A stretch of DNA of 51,723 bases from Amphimedon queenslandica. Lineage: Eukaryota; Porifera; Demospongiae; Haplosclerida; Niphatidae. Below the pieces are notes generated by a model, which was not told where the DNA came from, searched no databases, and saw only the letters and a list, made by a program, of their open reading frames with translations. The stretch spans positions 17,640 through 69,362 of the forward strand of contig NW_003546444.1 of NCBI RefSeq assembly GCF_000090795.2, read 5' to 3'. Positions 1 through 12,834 of this stretch are shown one piece after another. A program made the position numbers and the translations under genes. Each line of letters begins with the position of its first letter. The first letter of the stretch is position 1.

Positions 1-87
1 TGTGAGTTGATGTAGCTAAAATAGATCTGGCAGTGTGACAATGAGCCTCTATAATTGAGCAATCCATGACAAAATTCTCTCATACAG

Positions 88-2792
88 GATGATTTCTCTG
101 CCTATTCCGGTGATATTGAAAAGATGAAAAAATTGCTTGACAGTGGTGCCGGTAAGATTATTAGCATAAGAGTCTAATATCTGTGATTCAATGCTGGCCA
201 CTCCAATAAACACACAATAATACAGGTGATATAATGAATAGATAGATAAAAGAATTTAATGAAAATAAACAAGCCTTTTAGGCCCACCTCTGTAATCTAT
301 TATTGGAGTGACCTATGGTAATTTTTATATGATCATCCTGTTTTAGTATTTGCAATGATTGTTTATTCTAAACTATGTAAATTACAAGTTTTTGTATCTT
401 TCATATTCAGATCCAAACAAACGTTCAGGTGATGAAAAACGCACTGCACTACATTGGGCAGCTTTTTATCCATTTCCAAATCCAAAATTAGGAGATCCTC
501 CTAAATTGAAAGCACTCCTATCTATGCTAATTGATTTAGTCAACAGACGTGAAGTCGATATTAATTCTAAAGATATAAATGATGACACACCACTTCACAT
601 AGCCTGTATGCGTAGTAACAATGTTGCTATTCCTATATTGTTATCATGCAAAGATGTGCTTATCAACAAGCGTAATAAACATAAAGGATGGACACCATTG
701 CACAGAGCTTGTCAAAATGATAATGAAAGAGTTGCTGAGCTTCTTATGAAAAAAAAGCCTAATTGCTTAAAACGTTGTAACGATGGGATGACACCACTTC
801 ACCTTGCTTGCCAGCGTGGTCATGATAGAATTGCCAACGTAATCTTATCATTATGTTCTGATGAAGATAGAATTAAAATTTTAGCTGCTAAAGATAAGAA
901 TAGTTATACACCACTTCATATTGCTTGTGAAAAAAATGATATAGAACTTGCTGATATCCTACTAAAACATGATGCTGATCCAAATATGTTTAATGAGAAA
1001 AATTTGACTCCACTATTCATTGCAGCTAAAAGTGGCTTTGTGAAGATTTTGAAACTAATGCTTAAAAGGGGTCCAATAGATGACATTAAGAAATGCACTG
1101 ATAATCATAAAGTAAGCCTAAGATGCACTATAATAATATTATTATTATTATTATCAAGCTATTTAAGATTAACATATACACTAAGTAACATGTTTCTAGC
1201 AGCATTTGATGGTTATTTTGATCTTGTATCTAATCAACTTCGTGAAAAATAGTCTAACAGGCTATTTCAGATGCAGTAGCCACAAAAGTTGCTTGCAACA
1301 CATTGCTGCTAGTCCACTAGTCCTTGCCCATGCTAGTTGCTGCATAATAGGTGAGGCCAATAAAAAGATTCATGGTGACAGTACAAACAACCAATAAACA
1401 AAAAATAGGAAATAAAAATTATAAATAGCCAAAAATAAGCTAATATTTATAATAATAATAAATAATAACAAGAAAAAGGTAGCATAACAAACTAGTACCT
1501 CACCTGGGCATAATGATTTTCAATTATATAGATTGCAGTGTAATACATCTAGTAAAAAACAATAAGGATGAACTGCAGTCAGTAGCCTACTGCAGTGTTC
1601 ACTTTTTAGAGCACAACCTTGTAGAGTTACCAGAATGCCAATTGCATGTAGCTAACTACAAATGAGTTTTTTCTGTTTAGCATTTTGCATTGTTTTAGTA
1701 GTCTTGCATAGTACATTACAAAGATTTTATATCTACTTTTGACAGCAGCCCAATTTTACATCTTGCCATTTAATAGCTGCCATTATTATTATTTCACTAG
1801 CTGTAACAACAAAAATTGATCAACTCTTTTCTTTTTTTTATGAGCTCCTCGTTTTATACAGCATAAATATAGTCTCACAAACCAGACCATTCCTGCCTAT
1901 GGTCATTGGGCTATGGCGTTTATCATACTTTGGGCCTACAGCCCTCAGTATGATAAATATACCTCCACCTCATTGTATATATAACCTTTACATATAGTAC
2001 AATGTGATTATACTATTAACAGATACACTCCTTATAACAGACACCTCTTCTACTCCAGGAGACACTATATTGACTAGTTTACCATAATATGTGTGTGTCT
2101 CTTCCTAGCTGTCATATTGTAAACCAGCCTTAAGTCTCTAGTAGCAGCTGTTGTTGTTAAAATTATTACTTAAACAAATAATACTATAATCAAATCAAAT
2201 GCTATTATCAAATACTACAATCAAATACTATAATCAGAGATAATAAATAATAATTAGTAGGAATTAGTATCGTAGTAATTATTATCTCTGCTATAATTAA
2301 ATACTACAATCGCTGCTATTAACAGATACACTCCTCCTCCTTTACTCCAGCAGACATTATTGACTAGTGACTGTTGTAATGTACAGTATATGTACATTAG
2401 TCCATTAGTATCAGCTAATGATTGATCAGTTAATGTGTCTCTCATAATGTGGAGGTGACATTATGTTAAACATTGATTGATTTAGTTAGGACTATCATAC
2501 AATGATTGACTAATACTGTATCATTGATAATGGGTACAAATAATTGTAAATTGGGATACCAATAAATTTTAAGGGCTGGTACAATAAGAACCCATTGGTC
2601 AATACTCAAATGACTGTAAGTTGGGGAATGATCTGGCTAGCAAGACTAGTATAGATACTTTAAACACATGAATATAAAACTCCTCTATACAATATTATGA
2701 ATATAGAGTTTTCTATATAAGAAAACGTCATAAACGTCACATCTGGCTGTCCTCACCCGTATTTTGCTGCATTCATGGCTGTCAGGGTAGTA

Positions 2793-2834
<42 letters not shown>

Positions 2835-2849
2835 CATTATTATCATTAT

Positions 2850-2885
<36 letters not shown>

Positions 2886-5800
2886 TTATTATCATTATTA
2901 TCATTATTTATTATTATTATGTAGCATAATGCACTTCATATTGCCTGTAAAGGGGGACATGCACGAGCAGTCAAACTACTGTTGGAGTATGATGCAGCTG
3001 AGATTACTGCCTGTAATAAAGATGGTCTTAATCCTTTTGAAATTGCTATTAAAAAAGAACAAAAGTTAGAATAATGTAACCTTATACTTGTTTATTTCAT
3101 TGTAAAAAATTTTTAATTTCACAAACCATCCTCAATTTGCAAAATTTATTCTGCTTCAATAGCTACTCAGTCAGCTATAGGAATTTGCAAAATTTTTGTG
3201 AATAGATCTAAATTTGGATTATTTTTGTACAAAATCACTACAAAAATAAACCAGTAGATCTAATTATTTTAATAAAAGTATTGATTGTTTTATACTAGGA
3301 ACGCATAATCATAAAGTATGACTAATTTCTGTGTTTTCATTTCTATTTAGAGATGCTGCAATGGCTATAGTGAATAGTGAGAAGTGGAGAGATGCATTAA
3401 TGAATGTCACCACTGTTAAGCGTAAAAAGAAAGGTATTTGTCATCGATGCAACAGTAGAGGATGTGTTGAATGCAACAACAATGATGCTTATACACAATT
3501 CAAAACACCAATGAGAAGAGCAATTAAAAAAATGCCAGCAGGTTAATAGCTGGATGTGACATGTATACATTGTATATATTACAATGTATACATGTATGCA
3601 AGTGTCATCATACATTTATTACATATCTTTTAGATGTAGTTGAAGCTGTTTTTGATTGCTGCTATAAAGCAAATCCAGATGATCCTAATTTTGAATTTCT
3701 TGAAGATTTTGATTCAGAATGGTTAAACAACCGGTAATAGATACTGAATTTCCTGTATTTATTTATTTTCTATTTTTAGCATAGCCCCAGTGTACTCTAT
3801 TCAGAATGATTGTCTTCATATTCTTGTAAGTTATAATTTTTATCAAGTAGCGAGAAATTTTCGTTGCCCAAAATTTTTGTGGATCCATTTATAAATCAAT
3901 TCCGTGGCTTTAATTTTCGTAGTTTTCTACTTTTCGGCCATCTTGAACCGTATTAAATTGATTTTCGTGGATTTTATTTTTGTAAATTAAAAAAAAACAC
4001 GAAAACCATTAAAATTTTTTATATATCAATTAGCCCATTGAAATGCGGCAAATGCCACACCCATTCATTGCAATAAATATTTATTATATATTAGTATATC
4101 ATTTGCTTGTCCTTTGTTTTATTTATAAAAATTTCTTTCATGCATTTGTATAACTTCCTGCTAATAAGCCTGAACTAGGAGAGTTATTGTAATTTGTAAT
4201 ACCTCACAAAATTAAACATCAGAAATGTGACGTGATACTCACATGCATTACCATGCATATATTGTTTACCATCCATAGTACCATTACATTATTCATTAGG
4301 CTAATTCTCCAAATGCTGACTTATTGCAGCATCCACTTGCCACTGCACTACTTGATTTAAAATGGAAGAGATATGGAAAAATACTCTATTATAGCAAATT
4401 GATGTTTTATATTTTGTTTTTGATTCTACTGACGTCATTTGCTCTCACTGTCCAGTCACCAAATTCAAATTTATGTAAGTTATTAATACCTATATCCTGA
4501 TATATTATATTATAGGTATGAAAGTTTTTGAAAATGACAATGACACAGTTATTGATTGCTTTCCTGGTAAGTGAGCAATAATCCTGTGATTATCATTTGA
4601 CTAACAATGTTTAGAGGAAAGTTTGCTATCTCAAAGATACGTGTCTTTTGTTAGCATATGTCTGATATTTTATTCTCTTATCATGTTACTATCTAAATTA
4701 TTAGCTCAACTGATTCTGCGTAGATGGCAGTCCATTTTGGAAGTGTTTTTGTTCATCTTTATAGTAATTTTTGCTTTTGTACGTAGTAACCAGTGCTATT
4801 GTACTGAGTCATGGCAGTGGCAGATTGGAGTGATTGCTGTGTTTTTCAGCTGGATTGTACTTATATTCTCTATTAGGAGGCTACCTGTAGTTGGAATATA
4901 TGTGGTTATGTATATAACAATACTTTATAATCTCATTAGAAAGGTTGTTGTCCTGGCTTTGCTATTGGTCTTTGCCTTTGCTTTTCCATTTTATATGATA
5001 TTTTATGATATTCAAGGCAAATTAGAAGGAATAGTAAGAATTTATAATAATAATATCTAAATGATTGCATGATGTTTCTCCCTTTCTCTTCCTCTCTCTT
5101 TGTACAGCGTACTCCATTTAATACTCCATGGAGGACAATTTATAAAACAATAACAATGGCAGCAGGACACTTGAGATTAGATTCTTTGTTGCACCAAGAT
5201 AACCAAATCAATTCCCCTGATGTACAGTATCCAGTGGTTGCATTTTCACTATTAATTGTGTTTGTGGTTTTAATGCCAATTTTATTCATCAATCTATTGG
5301 TACGTCTACAGCATAGACTAGATATTAGAGTAAATAAAATTTTATTTACATTAATAGCTACTACAACCAATTTTGACCATAATAATAATGATAATAAAAT
5401 AATAAATAATAATAATAGCCATTTTTATTTATATAGACTAGTTTAGCTGTTGGTGATATAGTTCAAGAAATAGAAAAAAAATCTGATACTTATAGACTAC
5501 GCTTGAAAGTAAGTCTATTGATTGCATAACCATTAATACAATTTTAAATGTTTATAGTTAGAATTTACACTACCTGTGGAAAAATTTTTACGTTTCAAGT
5601 AAGTTATCAATTTCCGGACACATACAAATTCAGATGCTTGCTTTAGAAAAACTATGCTTTGAAATCTAATGAAACTGCAAAGTATAATAGCCTTTACTTG
5701 TGTGAAAAAATTGCAGCTTTAGCATAAATGCATCAAAAGCTATCAGCTCTCAAAGCATAGTCTCGGGGCTAGTCATATTACTTACCTAAATGTGTCTGAT

Positions 5801-6733
5801 GTTAACTATGATGTTTTGATGATGATACCCTCACAGGAATTTCCCCTTTTTCTATGTGTCTGTGTAAAGTTATTTTTCACAACAACATATCTCTTTCATA
5901 AAATAAATATTACAACATTACGTCAAATTTCTGTAGTAAACAAGTTGGCTTTAAGCATTGTACTTTTCTTTAAATTTGGCCGAAATAGAGTACATTTTTA
6001 AGTATCAATGAATGAGCCATTGTAGCCTGGTATTTATCTACTAGACTACACGTAGTATCTATGCCTACCCATTGCCAAAGTGACGCCTATATCTAACCAT
6101 AGATACTACATACTATGATGTAACCCCTAACTACCCACCTATTGCAGATGGTCTATATAGCTGGTAACTTTTGATACACTCTCACTAGAGCTGAAGATTT
6201 TCACACAAATCAAATACAACTATTTCCATAATAGACTTTGTAGTTTCATGAGATATCAGAGCATAGTTTTCCTAAAACAGGCATCCAAATTTGGATGCGT
6301 CCAGAAATTGATAACTTACTCTACTATTTAAAACTGCTCTACCCATTGTTGACAAAAGAATAATGAAGAAATTTAAAGATTCTTTGGATTTATGGCAAAC
6401 AGGAAATAAAAAAAACAGTGACAAGCAAGAATTAAGTGACGAACAAAAGTTAAGTGACAAGCAAAAATTAAGTGACCGCTTTAAAAAATATATTAATGAT
6501 TGGTCAAAGCGGATTGAAATATCTACTAAAACTGAGCTTCCTGTGAGTAAAAACTTATTATTCATTCAATTAATAATAAATAATTATTATTAATGAAGGC
6601 AACTATAGCTGATGTCAAGAATCATATCAAACCATTATCTGAAGAAGTGAAAGATCTAAACAATTCAGTGGATCAATTGCTATCTATTGTTAGAAGTATG
6701 AGGAATGAAAGTCCAGGAAGACGTAACATTTAA
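88..6733 (+). CDS. TRPA1-like: TRPA-type ankyrin-repeat cation channel (5' end outside window)
   Basis: Fourteen exons join in frame to 826 aa ending at TAA 6731-6733: 88-151, 411-1111, 2925-3064, 3351-3541, 3634-3733, 3780-3825, 4330-4474, 4516-4566, 4615-5033, 5108-5299, 5437-5508, 5558-5598, 6359-6542, 6599-6733. The first three encode about seven ankyrin repeats (TALHWAA, TPLHIAC, TPLHRAC, TPLHLAC motifs). Next comes a linker (AIVNSEKWRDAL) resembling the TRPA1 pre-membrane region, then hydrophobic segments in 4330-5299, a pore-loop region in 5108-5299, and NLLTSLAVGDI after S6, close to the TRPA1 signature NLLIGLAVGDI. A Lys/Asp/Leu-rich C-terminal coiled coil follows. TRPA proteins are plasma-membrane, Ca2+-permeable sensors of irritants or temperature; the ligand here is unknown. 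The usual acidic filter residue is His. The donor at 3065 (GTTAGA) is weak and the 6359 acceptor is inferred from phase. The N-terminus and start codon lie left of the window. Confidence 0.88.
1112..2924. other. Long TRPA intron with repeats
   Basis: This intron is far longer than its neighbours. It holds an ATT tract at about 1135-1155, two related stretches (about 2015-2085 and 2315-2375, both with AACAGATACACTCCT), and a long imperfect ATT/ATC microsatellite at about 2790-2920 ending at the acceptor of exon 2925. A motif near 1312-1365 (AGTCCTTGCCCATGC, then GAGGCCAATAAAAA) recurs near 13558-13595 and may be a small dispersed repeat. I see no conserved exon here. Confidence 0.6.
2790..2920. 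repeat. (ATT)n microsatellite with ATC interruptions
   Basis: Long run of ATT units broken by ATC, containing an internally duplicated block. It directly precedes the acceptor of the TRPA exon at 2925, so it also occupies the polypyrimidine position of that splice site. Confidence 0.9.
3840..4020. repeat. Foldback MITE-like element in a TRPA intron
   Basis: AT-rich stretch with opposing TTTTCGT and ACGAAAA-type words, the style of the clearer MITEs at 27277-27497 and 42667-42835. The termini are not well defined, so this is a weak call. Confidence 0.35.
5598..6320. repeat. Long inverted-repeat element in a TRPA intron
   Basis: The left arm (about 5598-5760) starts AGTAAGTTATCAATTTC. The right arm (about 6165-6320), read on the opposite strand, starts AGTAAGTTATCAATTTC as well and stays alignable for about 160 bp (shared words GAAAACTATGCT, ATGAAACT, CAAAG, TTGTGTGAAAA). 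The arms flank about 400 bp. The left tip coincides with the 3' edge of exon 5558-5598, so the GTAAGT donor is the tip of the repeat. It resembles a foldback DNA element or MITE; no transposase is visible. Confidence 0.75.
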
Positions 6734-7140
6734 TTTTACATGCTGAAGTTGAATTGTTAAGCCATTTGTATAGTGCTGTTTTTGGTTGTATGAACATTTG
6801 TTTTGGTCATATATAGTTCTAGTTGAGTGGTCACTTTACTTTTAGTTTAAGTTTTTTATGTTTTTTAGTTCTAATTTTAGTTTTGGTGCAGAGCATAAAT
6901 TCTCTTTTAGTTTTTGCATTTAAAAAAATTAGCTTAAAAATTTTAGTTCAAGTAAAAAATCAATTATAGAGAATAATTAATTGAGTAAGTATACCCCATG
7001 GCACTAGCCATTTTCTAAAATCACAGGTAAACCAAGCTAATGACAAAAAACATTTACATAACATTTTGTCAATTTGATTTCAGCTGTCATTTATTGTTGC
7101 ATCAAAAATATAGATAATGCATAGAAAATCCAATTTGTCT
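6734..7140. other. Intergenic spacer between convergent TRPA and PIPOX copy 1
   Basis: About 400 bp of AT-rich sequence between two convergent stop codons. It contains many TTTTAGTTT-like words around 6830-6960. I see no gene; it presumably carries both 3' UTRs and polyadenylation signals. Confidence 0.6.
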
Positions 7141-8162
7141 TCATGATTGTATCTTGAAAGGTGAAAGGTCATAGGAAGGAGTTTCTCCCAAGGCCAGTTC
7201 ACTCAATATCTTCCCAACAATTGGAGCTAACTTAAAACCATGACCTATAGGTGAGTACATACATTATGATACTTTAAAATAATATTAGGTGGTCTAATAC
7301 AATGAACTGACCTGAAAATCCTGCACCAATTATGATGTTTGGATTATTTGGATGGTAATCGAGATAAGGATCACCAGAAGGCTACACAAAAAGAGAGGGA
7401 GAGGGGGGGCAATTATTCAATGCTTTAATCCACCATTTCATAAATAAAAGAATAGTTCTTTAGAATTTTTCTTTATAAAGGATTTTGAAAGTAGGATCTA
7501 CAATAACTCACTGTCTTCGTGTACATGCACTCCTCCACAATGGCAGGGCTTGAGTAGTCAAGATCTTTAAATGAATGAGCCTCCAGAAACTCTGAGATTA
7601 TTTTAGACGCCTCAGGACGAGGAGTTAGAAAGTCCCTACAATCAGGATCAACCTCTGTCCCCTTACTAGTATTGTGAAAAGAAATCTACAAGAAAGAGAC
7701 AAAAAAAGAATAAAATAAATTGACATTACAATGATGTAGTTTGATTATATTTTTGTAGCATATTACTTTCATCAATCCAGGGTATTCTAGTACTGGCAGT
7801 CCATATAAAAGTCCAGTAGAAAGAACGCAAGCAAATATTGGAAAATTCCCGACTGCAAAGGACTCTGGTTTCAATGTCTTCCAATAAAAATGTTCAACTT
7901 TCAATATCTACAATGAATGAAGGAAATAAAGTTACATCAGTGCATAAAATAAATACCTTTAAAGGTAGCTCAATTCCAGTATATTGCAGTACTTTGTTAG
8001 TCCATGGTCCAGTGGTTAGTATCAGTTTCTTAGTATTGAACTGAGTCCCACTGCCAGTGAGTACAGTGATGGTATCATTATCATTATTGATTATACCAGT
8101 TACTTGATGATTGTCAAGCAACTCACCACCATTTTGTATAAATAAATCCTAAAAGACAGAGG

Positions 8163-8195
<33 letters not shown>

Positions 8196-9014
8196 GGGAG
8201 AGGAAGGGAAAGTTATATAAAGGCAGATAGTTCCCTCCCTCTTTCTCTCCATTTGTACTTGTAAAGTATCAACAGCTTTAGATGCTCTCAGTATTCCTCC
8301 ATCTTCTTCAGACACACACAAGTACTCATCAGGTAACTTCAACTGATCCTTATACTCATCATTAACTTCTTTAGCTCTCATAACTCTGTGAGACACTCCA
8401 TTGTCCTCCATTGATTGGATGTAGTCAGCTACTGAAGATCCTTTAAGACTTCCCTTGGAATCCTTCGAACCAAACACATAAAAACCTGTTTTACTATAAA
8501 AAAGTATTACAGATAACAAAGCATAAATTAACAATGTGGATTCTACTAGGATTAAAATTAGTATCAATATCAGTGTTAACTTACTGATACAACTGCTTTC
8601 CTGATTTTTTCTCAATGTCCGACCACAGCTTAAAAGCTTCGTCCATCATTTTTACATAATAGCCCTGATGATAAGCCTTCCTTGTGATACGGGATCCACC
8701 AGATGAACTACCTCTTGTGTGTCCTCTATCAAACTAAAAAATTAAATAAAATTGCATTTATACCTTTTTTCTCCATTTCTTTCCCTCTCTCTCTCCACAC
8801 TTCTCTAAGCCTGCTCCTGGCCCACCTGTTCAAGGAGGAGAATATTTCTCTTTCCCCTTGCAGTGAGTGTATAAGCTGTAGCACTTCCTTCAGCTCCAGC
8901 CCCAACTACTATCACGTCATAAAGTTTGTGCTCAGGAGGAGGAGCAAGAGGAGGAGAACTTGCACTAGTTTGAACTTTTTTATTGGCAGGAGGAGCAACA
9001 ATAGATGGAATACT
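7141..9014 (-). CDS. PIPOX-like: Peroxisomal sarcosine oxidase/pipecolate oxidase-like, tandem copy 1
   Basis: Eight exons read in phase from 9014 down: 8826-9014, 8585-8733, 8259-8493, 7957-8148, 7767-7907, 7512-7685, 7312-7381, 7141-7244 (TGA 7141-7143). The family oxidises N-methyl or cyclic imino acids (sarcosine, pipecolate) using covalent FAD and releases H2O2. Visible: Rossmann FAD motif [35 protein letters not shown], matching the human GSSHGQSRIIRKAY region; [11 protein letters not shown]; the likely flavinylation Cys in EECMYTKT; and [19 protein letters not shown]. About 417 aa are visible versus about 390 in human. The first recognised exon starts with a Pro/Ala-rich leader absent from copy 3 and has no ATG, so an upstream 5' exon is missing. 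The C-terminus ends FKIQS, without the PTS1 tripeptide (such as AHL) of the mammalian enzyme. Confidence 0.88.
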
Positions 9015-9210
9015 CTACATAATAAAAGCTAAAATTTTAATTTTAATAGGAAATTTTAATATACATGTAAAAGGAATGGGTATAATTTCATATATAAAAT
9101 TAACTGTCACAAGCACAAAGTTTGAGCTAATTTCAATAAAATTAATTTTTTACCAATATTTTTCAAGTTGCTCAAGAATCAGGCCAAAGTCCATCTACAG
9201 GAATTTTAAA

Positions 9211-9750
9211 AATTGAAGTCGGAATCACCTCAAACTTTCTACACAGCATAAGGGCATCAATATAGATCAGAAAATGTAATAAAAATTTGGGGTAATTTCG
9301 GAGCCATTTTTTGGAAAAAACCATGGGCTATAGCCTTGGGTATTCTTCAGATTTTTGGCATTTTTTAAAAATGGCCGTAACTTGAAAAATTGGAGTCGGA
9401 ATCACTTCAAACTTTCTACATAGCATAAGGACATCAATATGTATCAGAAAATCTAATAAAAATTGGGGGTCATTTTTTAGCCATTTTTTGGGAAAAACCA
9501 TGGGCTATAGCCTTGGGTGTTTTTCAGATTTTTGGCATTTTCTTAAAATGGCCGTGACTTGAAAAATTCAAGTCGGATTCACCTCAAACTGGCTACACAG
9601 CATAAGGACATCAATATGTATCAGAAAATCTAATAAAAATTGGGGTGATTTTGGAACCATTTTTTGAAAAAAACCATGGGCTATAGCCTTGGGTATCTTT
9701 CTGAATTTTGCCATTTTTTAAAAATGGCCGTAACTTGAAAAATTGAAGTT
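9211..9750 (-). repeat. 177-bp satellite family, array A (about 3 units)
   Basis: Three consecutive copies of a unit containing TCAAACTTTCTACACAGCA, TCAGAAAATGTAATAAAAAT, CCATTTTTTGG and CCATGGGCTATAGCC. It is the reverse complement of the unit in the 39340-41575 array. It lies between PIPOX copies 1 and 2, and part of it recurs between copies 2 and 3, so the satellite was probably carried along in the gene duplication. Confidence 0.88.
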
Positions 9751-9818
9751 AAAATTCCATAGTATTTACTATACAGGGTATTTTTTAAAATTGCTAGGAG
9801 AGAAGTCTTCATTTTAAA

Positions 9819-12078
9819 TTATACATGTATTGGGTAGCAAGTTTGCAGAAGCAGATCCTGTTCAAGGAACTTTGGTGGCTGCCTACATGTGCTTACAGTA
9901 TAAGCTTGTTGTATCTTGAAAGGTGAAAGGTCATAGGAAGGAGTTTCACCCAAGGCCAGTTCACTCAATATCTTCCCAACAATTGGAGCTAACTTAAAAC
10001 CATGACCTGTAGGTGAGTACATACATTATGATACTTTAAAATAATATTAGGTGGTCTAATACAATGAACCGACCTGAAAATCCTGCACCAATTATTATGT
10101 TTGGATTATTTGGATGGTAATCAAGATAAGGATCACTAGAAGGCTACACAAATAAAGAGATACACATGTAAGTCATTTTATTTGAATGTATAAATTTAAC
10201 AATCCATTTTAAATATGCTAGCATGCATTTTGAAAGTTAGGTGAAGCTTATAAGCTAAGAGCATGCATGATTTACAATTCCAAGAGTTGGAATTGATACA
10301 TGAGCAAAATTTGCACCCAAACATCATTAAATAATGTATTACAGCAAATTTTTGTATGACCAAACTTTAGTTCTTAAATTCTCAAAAAAACTCCAAAAAT
10401 GAAAATTAAACACACAAAATTACAGAAACAAGCACGTGTGTTTTTTTTACAGAAAGTTAAAAATAGAAAGTTGTATTTTTGACAAAAAATGAAAGTTTGC
10501 CTGAGAAAAGAAACCTGCTATACTGTAACTCACTGTCTTCGTGTAAATGCACTGCTCAACTATGGCAGGAGTTGAGTAGTCAAGATCTCTAAACGAATGG
10601 GTCTCCAGAAACTCGGAGAGTATTTTGCAATCTTCAAGATGAGAGGATTTAAAGTCCCTGCAATCGGGATCAACCTCTATCTCTTTGATATTGCGAAAAG
10701 AAATCTACAAAAAAGAGCACGACAGAAAAAACAACAAAAAAATAGAGTATAGCAACATTGCACATAGTCTATAGTAATGAGACTGAGTATTACTTTAACT
10801 AATCCAGGGTATTCTAGTATTGGTACTCCATACACAAGTCCAGTAGAAAGAATACAAGCAAATACAGGGAAATTCCTCACTGAGTATGACTCAGGATTCA
10901 ATGTCTTCCAATAGCAATGCTCCACTCTTAGCATCTAAAATGAAGAAAATAAAGTTGCATCAAGGTAATTTAAAATTTAGACATTTAATAAACATTATTT
11001 CAACTTAAACTCCTGTCTTTCTTACATGTACCTTTAGAGGTAGTTCAATTCCAATATATTGCAATACTTTGTTAGTCCATGGTCCAGTGGTTAGTATCAG
11101 TTTCTTAGTATTGAACTGAGTCCCACTGCCAGTGAGTACAGTAATGGTATCATCATCATTATTGATTATACCAGTCACTTGATGATTGTCAAGCAACTCA
11201 CCACCATTTTGTATGAATAAATCCTGAGAGACAGAGACAGAGACAGAGACAGAGAGAGGGATACATATGTACATAATGAAAGGCAGATAGTTCCCTCCCT
11301 CTTTCTCTCCATTTGTACTTGTAAAGTATCAACAGCTTTAGATGCTCTCAGTATTCCTCCATCTTCTTCAGACACACACAAGTACTCATCAGGTAACTTC
11401 AACTGATCCTTATATTCATCATTAACTTCTTTAGCTCTCATAACTCTGTGAGACACTCCATTGTCCTCCATTGATTGGATGTAGTCGGCTACTGAAGATC
11501 CTTTAAGACTTCCCTTGGAATCCTTTGAACCAAACACATAAATACCGGTTTTACTAGAAAAAGAACAAGTAATACAGAATTACATATACAAAACAAAGCA
11601 TATTTCATTAACAATTTATCTACTAAATCAAAATCAATATCAGTGTTAACTTACTGATACAACTGCTTCCCTGATTTTTTCTCAATCTCAGACCACAGTT
11701 TAAAAGCTTCGTCCATCAATCCTGTATAATAGCTTTGATGATAAGCTCTCCTAGTGATACGGGACCCTCCATGTGAACTACCTCTTGTATGTCCTCTATC
11801 AAACTAAAAAAATATTAAAATGGTATGATATCTCTCCTGTCTCCCTCTCTCTCTCTCTCCACACTTCTCTAAGCCTGCTCCTGCCCCACCTGTTCAAGCA
11901 GGAGGATATTTCTCTTTCCCTTTGCAGTGAGTGTATAAGCTGTAGCACTTCCTTCAACTCCAGCTCCAACTACTATCACGTCATAAAGGTTGTGCTCAGG
12001 AGGAGGAGCAAGAGGAGGAGAACTTGTACTAGTTTGAACTTCTTTATTGGCAGGAGGAGCAACAATAGACGGAATACT
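9819..12078 (-). CDS. PIPOX-like: PIPOX-like sarcosine oxidase, tandem copy 2
   Basis: Eight exons with the intron phases of copy 1: 11890-12078, 11655-11803, 11319-11553, 11032-11223, 10794-10934, 10534-10704, 10074-10143, 9819-10006 (TAA 9819-9821). Exons 1-4 are nearly identical to copy 1; exons 5 and 6 differ at many residues ([33 protein letters not shown]). The FAD motif is [17 protein letters not shown], and the putative flavin-linking Cys (EQCIYTKT) is kept. No frameshift or stop is seen. Unlike copy 1, the last exon reads on past FKIQ for about 29 residues to CYPIHV, and it contains a possible donor (ACTGTAAGC) that could splice this tail away. The start codon is again not in the first recognised exon. 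About 2.8-3.0 kb separates equivalent points of successive copies. Confidence 0.87.
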
Positions 12079-12434
12079 CTAGATAATAATAGCTAAAATT
12101 TTAATTTTAATAGGAAATTTTACTATACATGTAAAAGGAATGTAAGTAATGTGTATGAATTTGATGTGCAGTTAGAATTAAAAATTAACAGTTATATACG
12201 AGTATAAAATTTGAGCTACTTCCCAGCAAAAATACTCTAGATAATAATGACTATGATTTAATTTTAATGGGAATTTTTAATATACATGTAAAAGGAATGG
12301 GTATAATTTCATGTATAAAATCAACTGTCAAAAGCACAAAGTTTGAGCTAATTTCAATAAAAATTAATTTTTTACCAATATTTTTAAAGTTGCTCAAGAA
12401 TCAGGCCAAAGTCCCTTTACAGGAATTTTAAAAA

Positions 12435-12745
12435 TTGAAGTCGGAATCACCTCAAACTATAGCTACACAGCATAAGGGCATCAATATGTATCAGAAAATC
12501 TAATAAAAATTTGAGGTGATTTTGGAGCCATTTTTTGGAAAAAACCATGGGCTATAGCCTTGGGTATTTTTCAGAATTTTGTCGTTTTCTTAAAATGGCC
12601 GTAACTTGAAAAATTGAAGTCGGAATCACCTCAAACTTGCTACACAGCATAAGTACATCATAATAAGTCAGAAAATTTAATAAAAATTTGGAGTAATTTC
12701 GGAGCCATTTTTTGGAAAAAACCATGGGCTATATATAGCCTTGGA
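12435..12745 (-). repeat. 177-bp satellite family, array B (about 2 units)
   Basis: Two units in the same orientation as array A, at the equivalent position 5' of PIPOX copy 2. The left flank is shared with array A (TGCTCAAGAATCAGGCCAAAG), showing that gene and satellite were duplicated together. Confidence 0.85.
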
Positions 12746-12834
12746 TATATCTTGAATAATTGAAGTTAAAATTCCATAGTATTTACTATACAGGGTATTT
12801 TTTAAATTGCTAGGAGAGAATTCCTCATTTTAAA

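Noticed and set aside
1199..1251. Possible alternative ankyrin exon ([17 protein letters not shown])
   Set aside because: It resembles half an ankyrin repeat and ends in a stop, but no acceptor gives the right phase from the upstream exon ending at 1111. Could be a relic exon.
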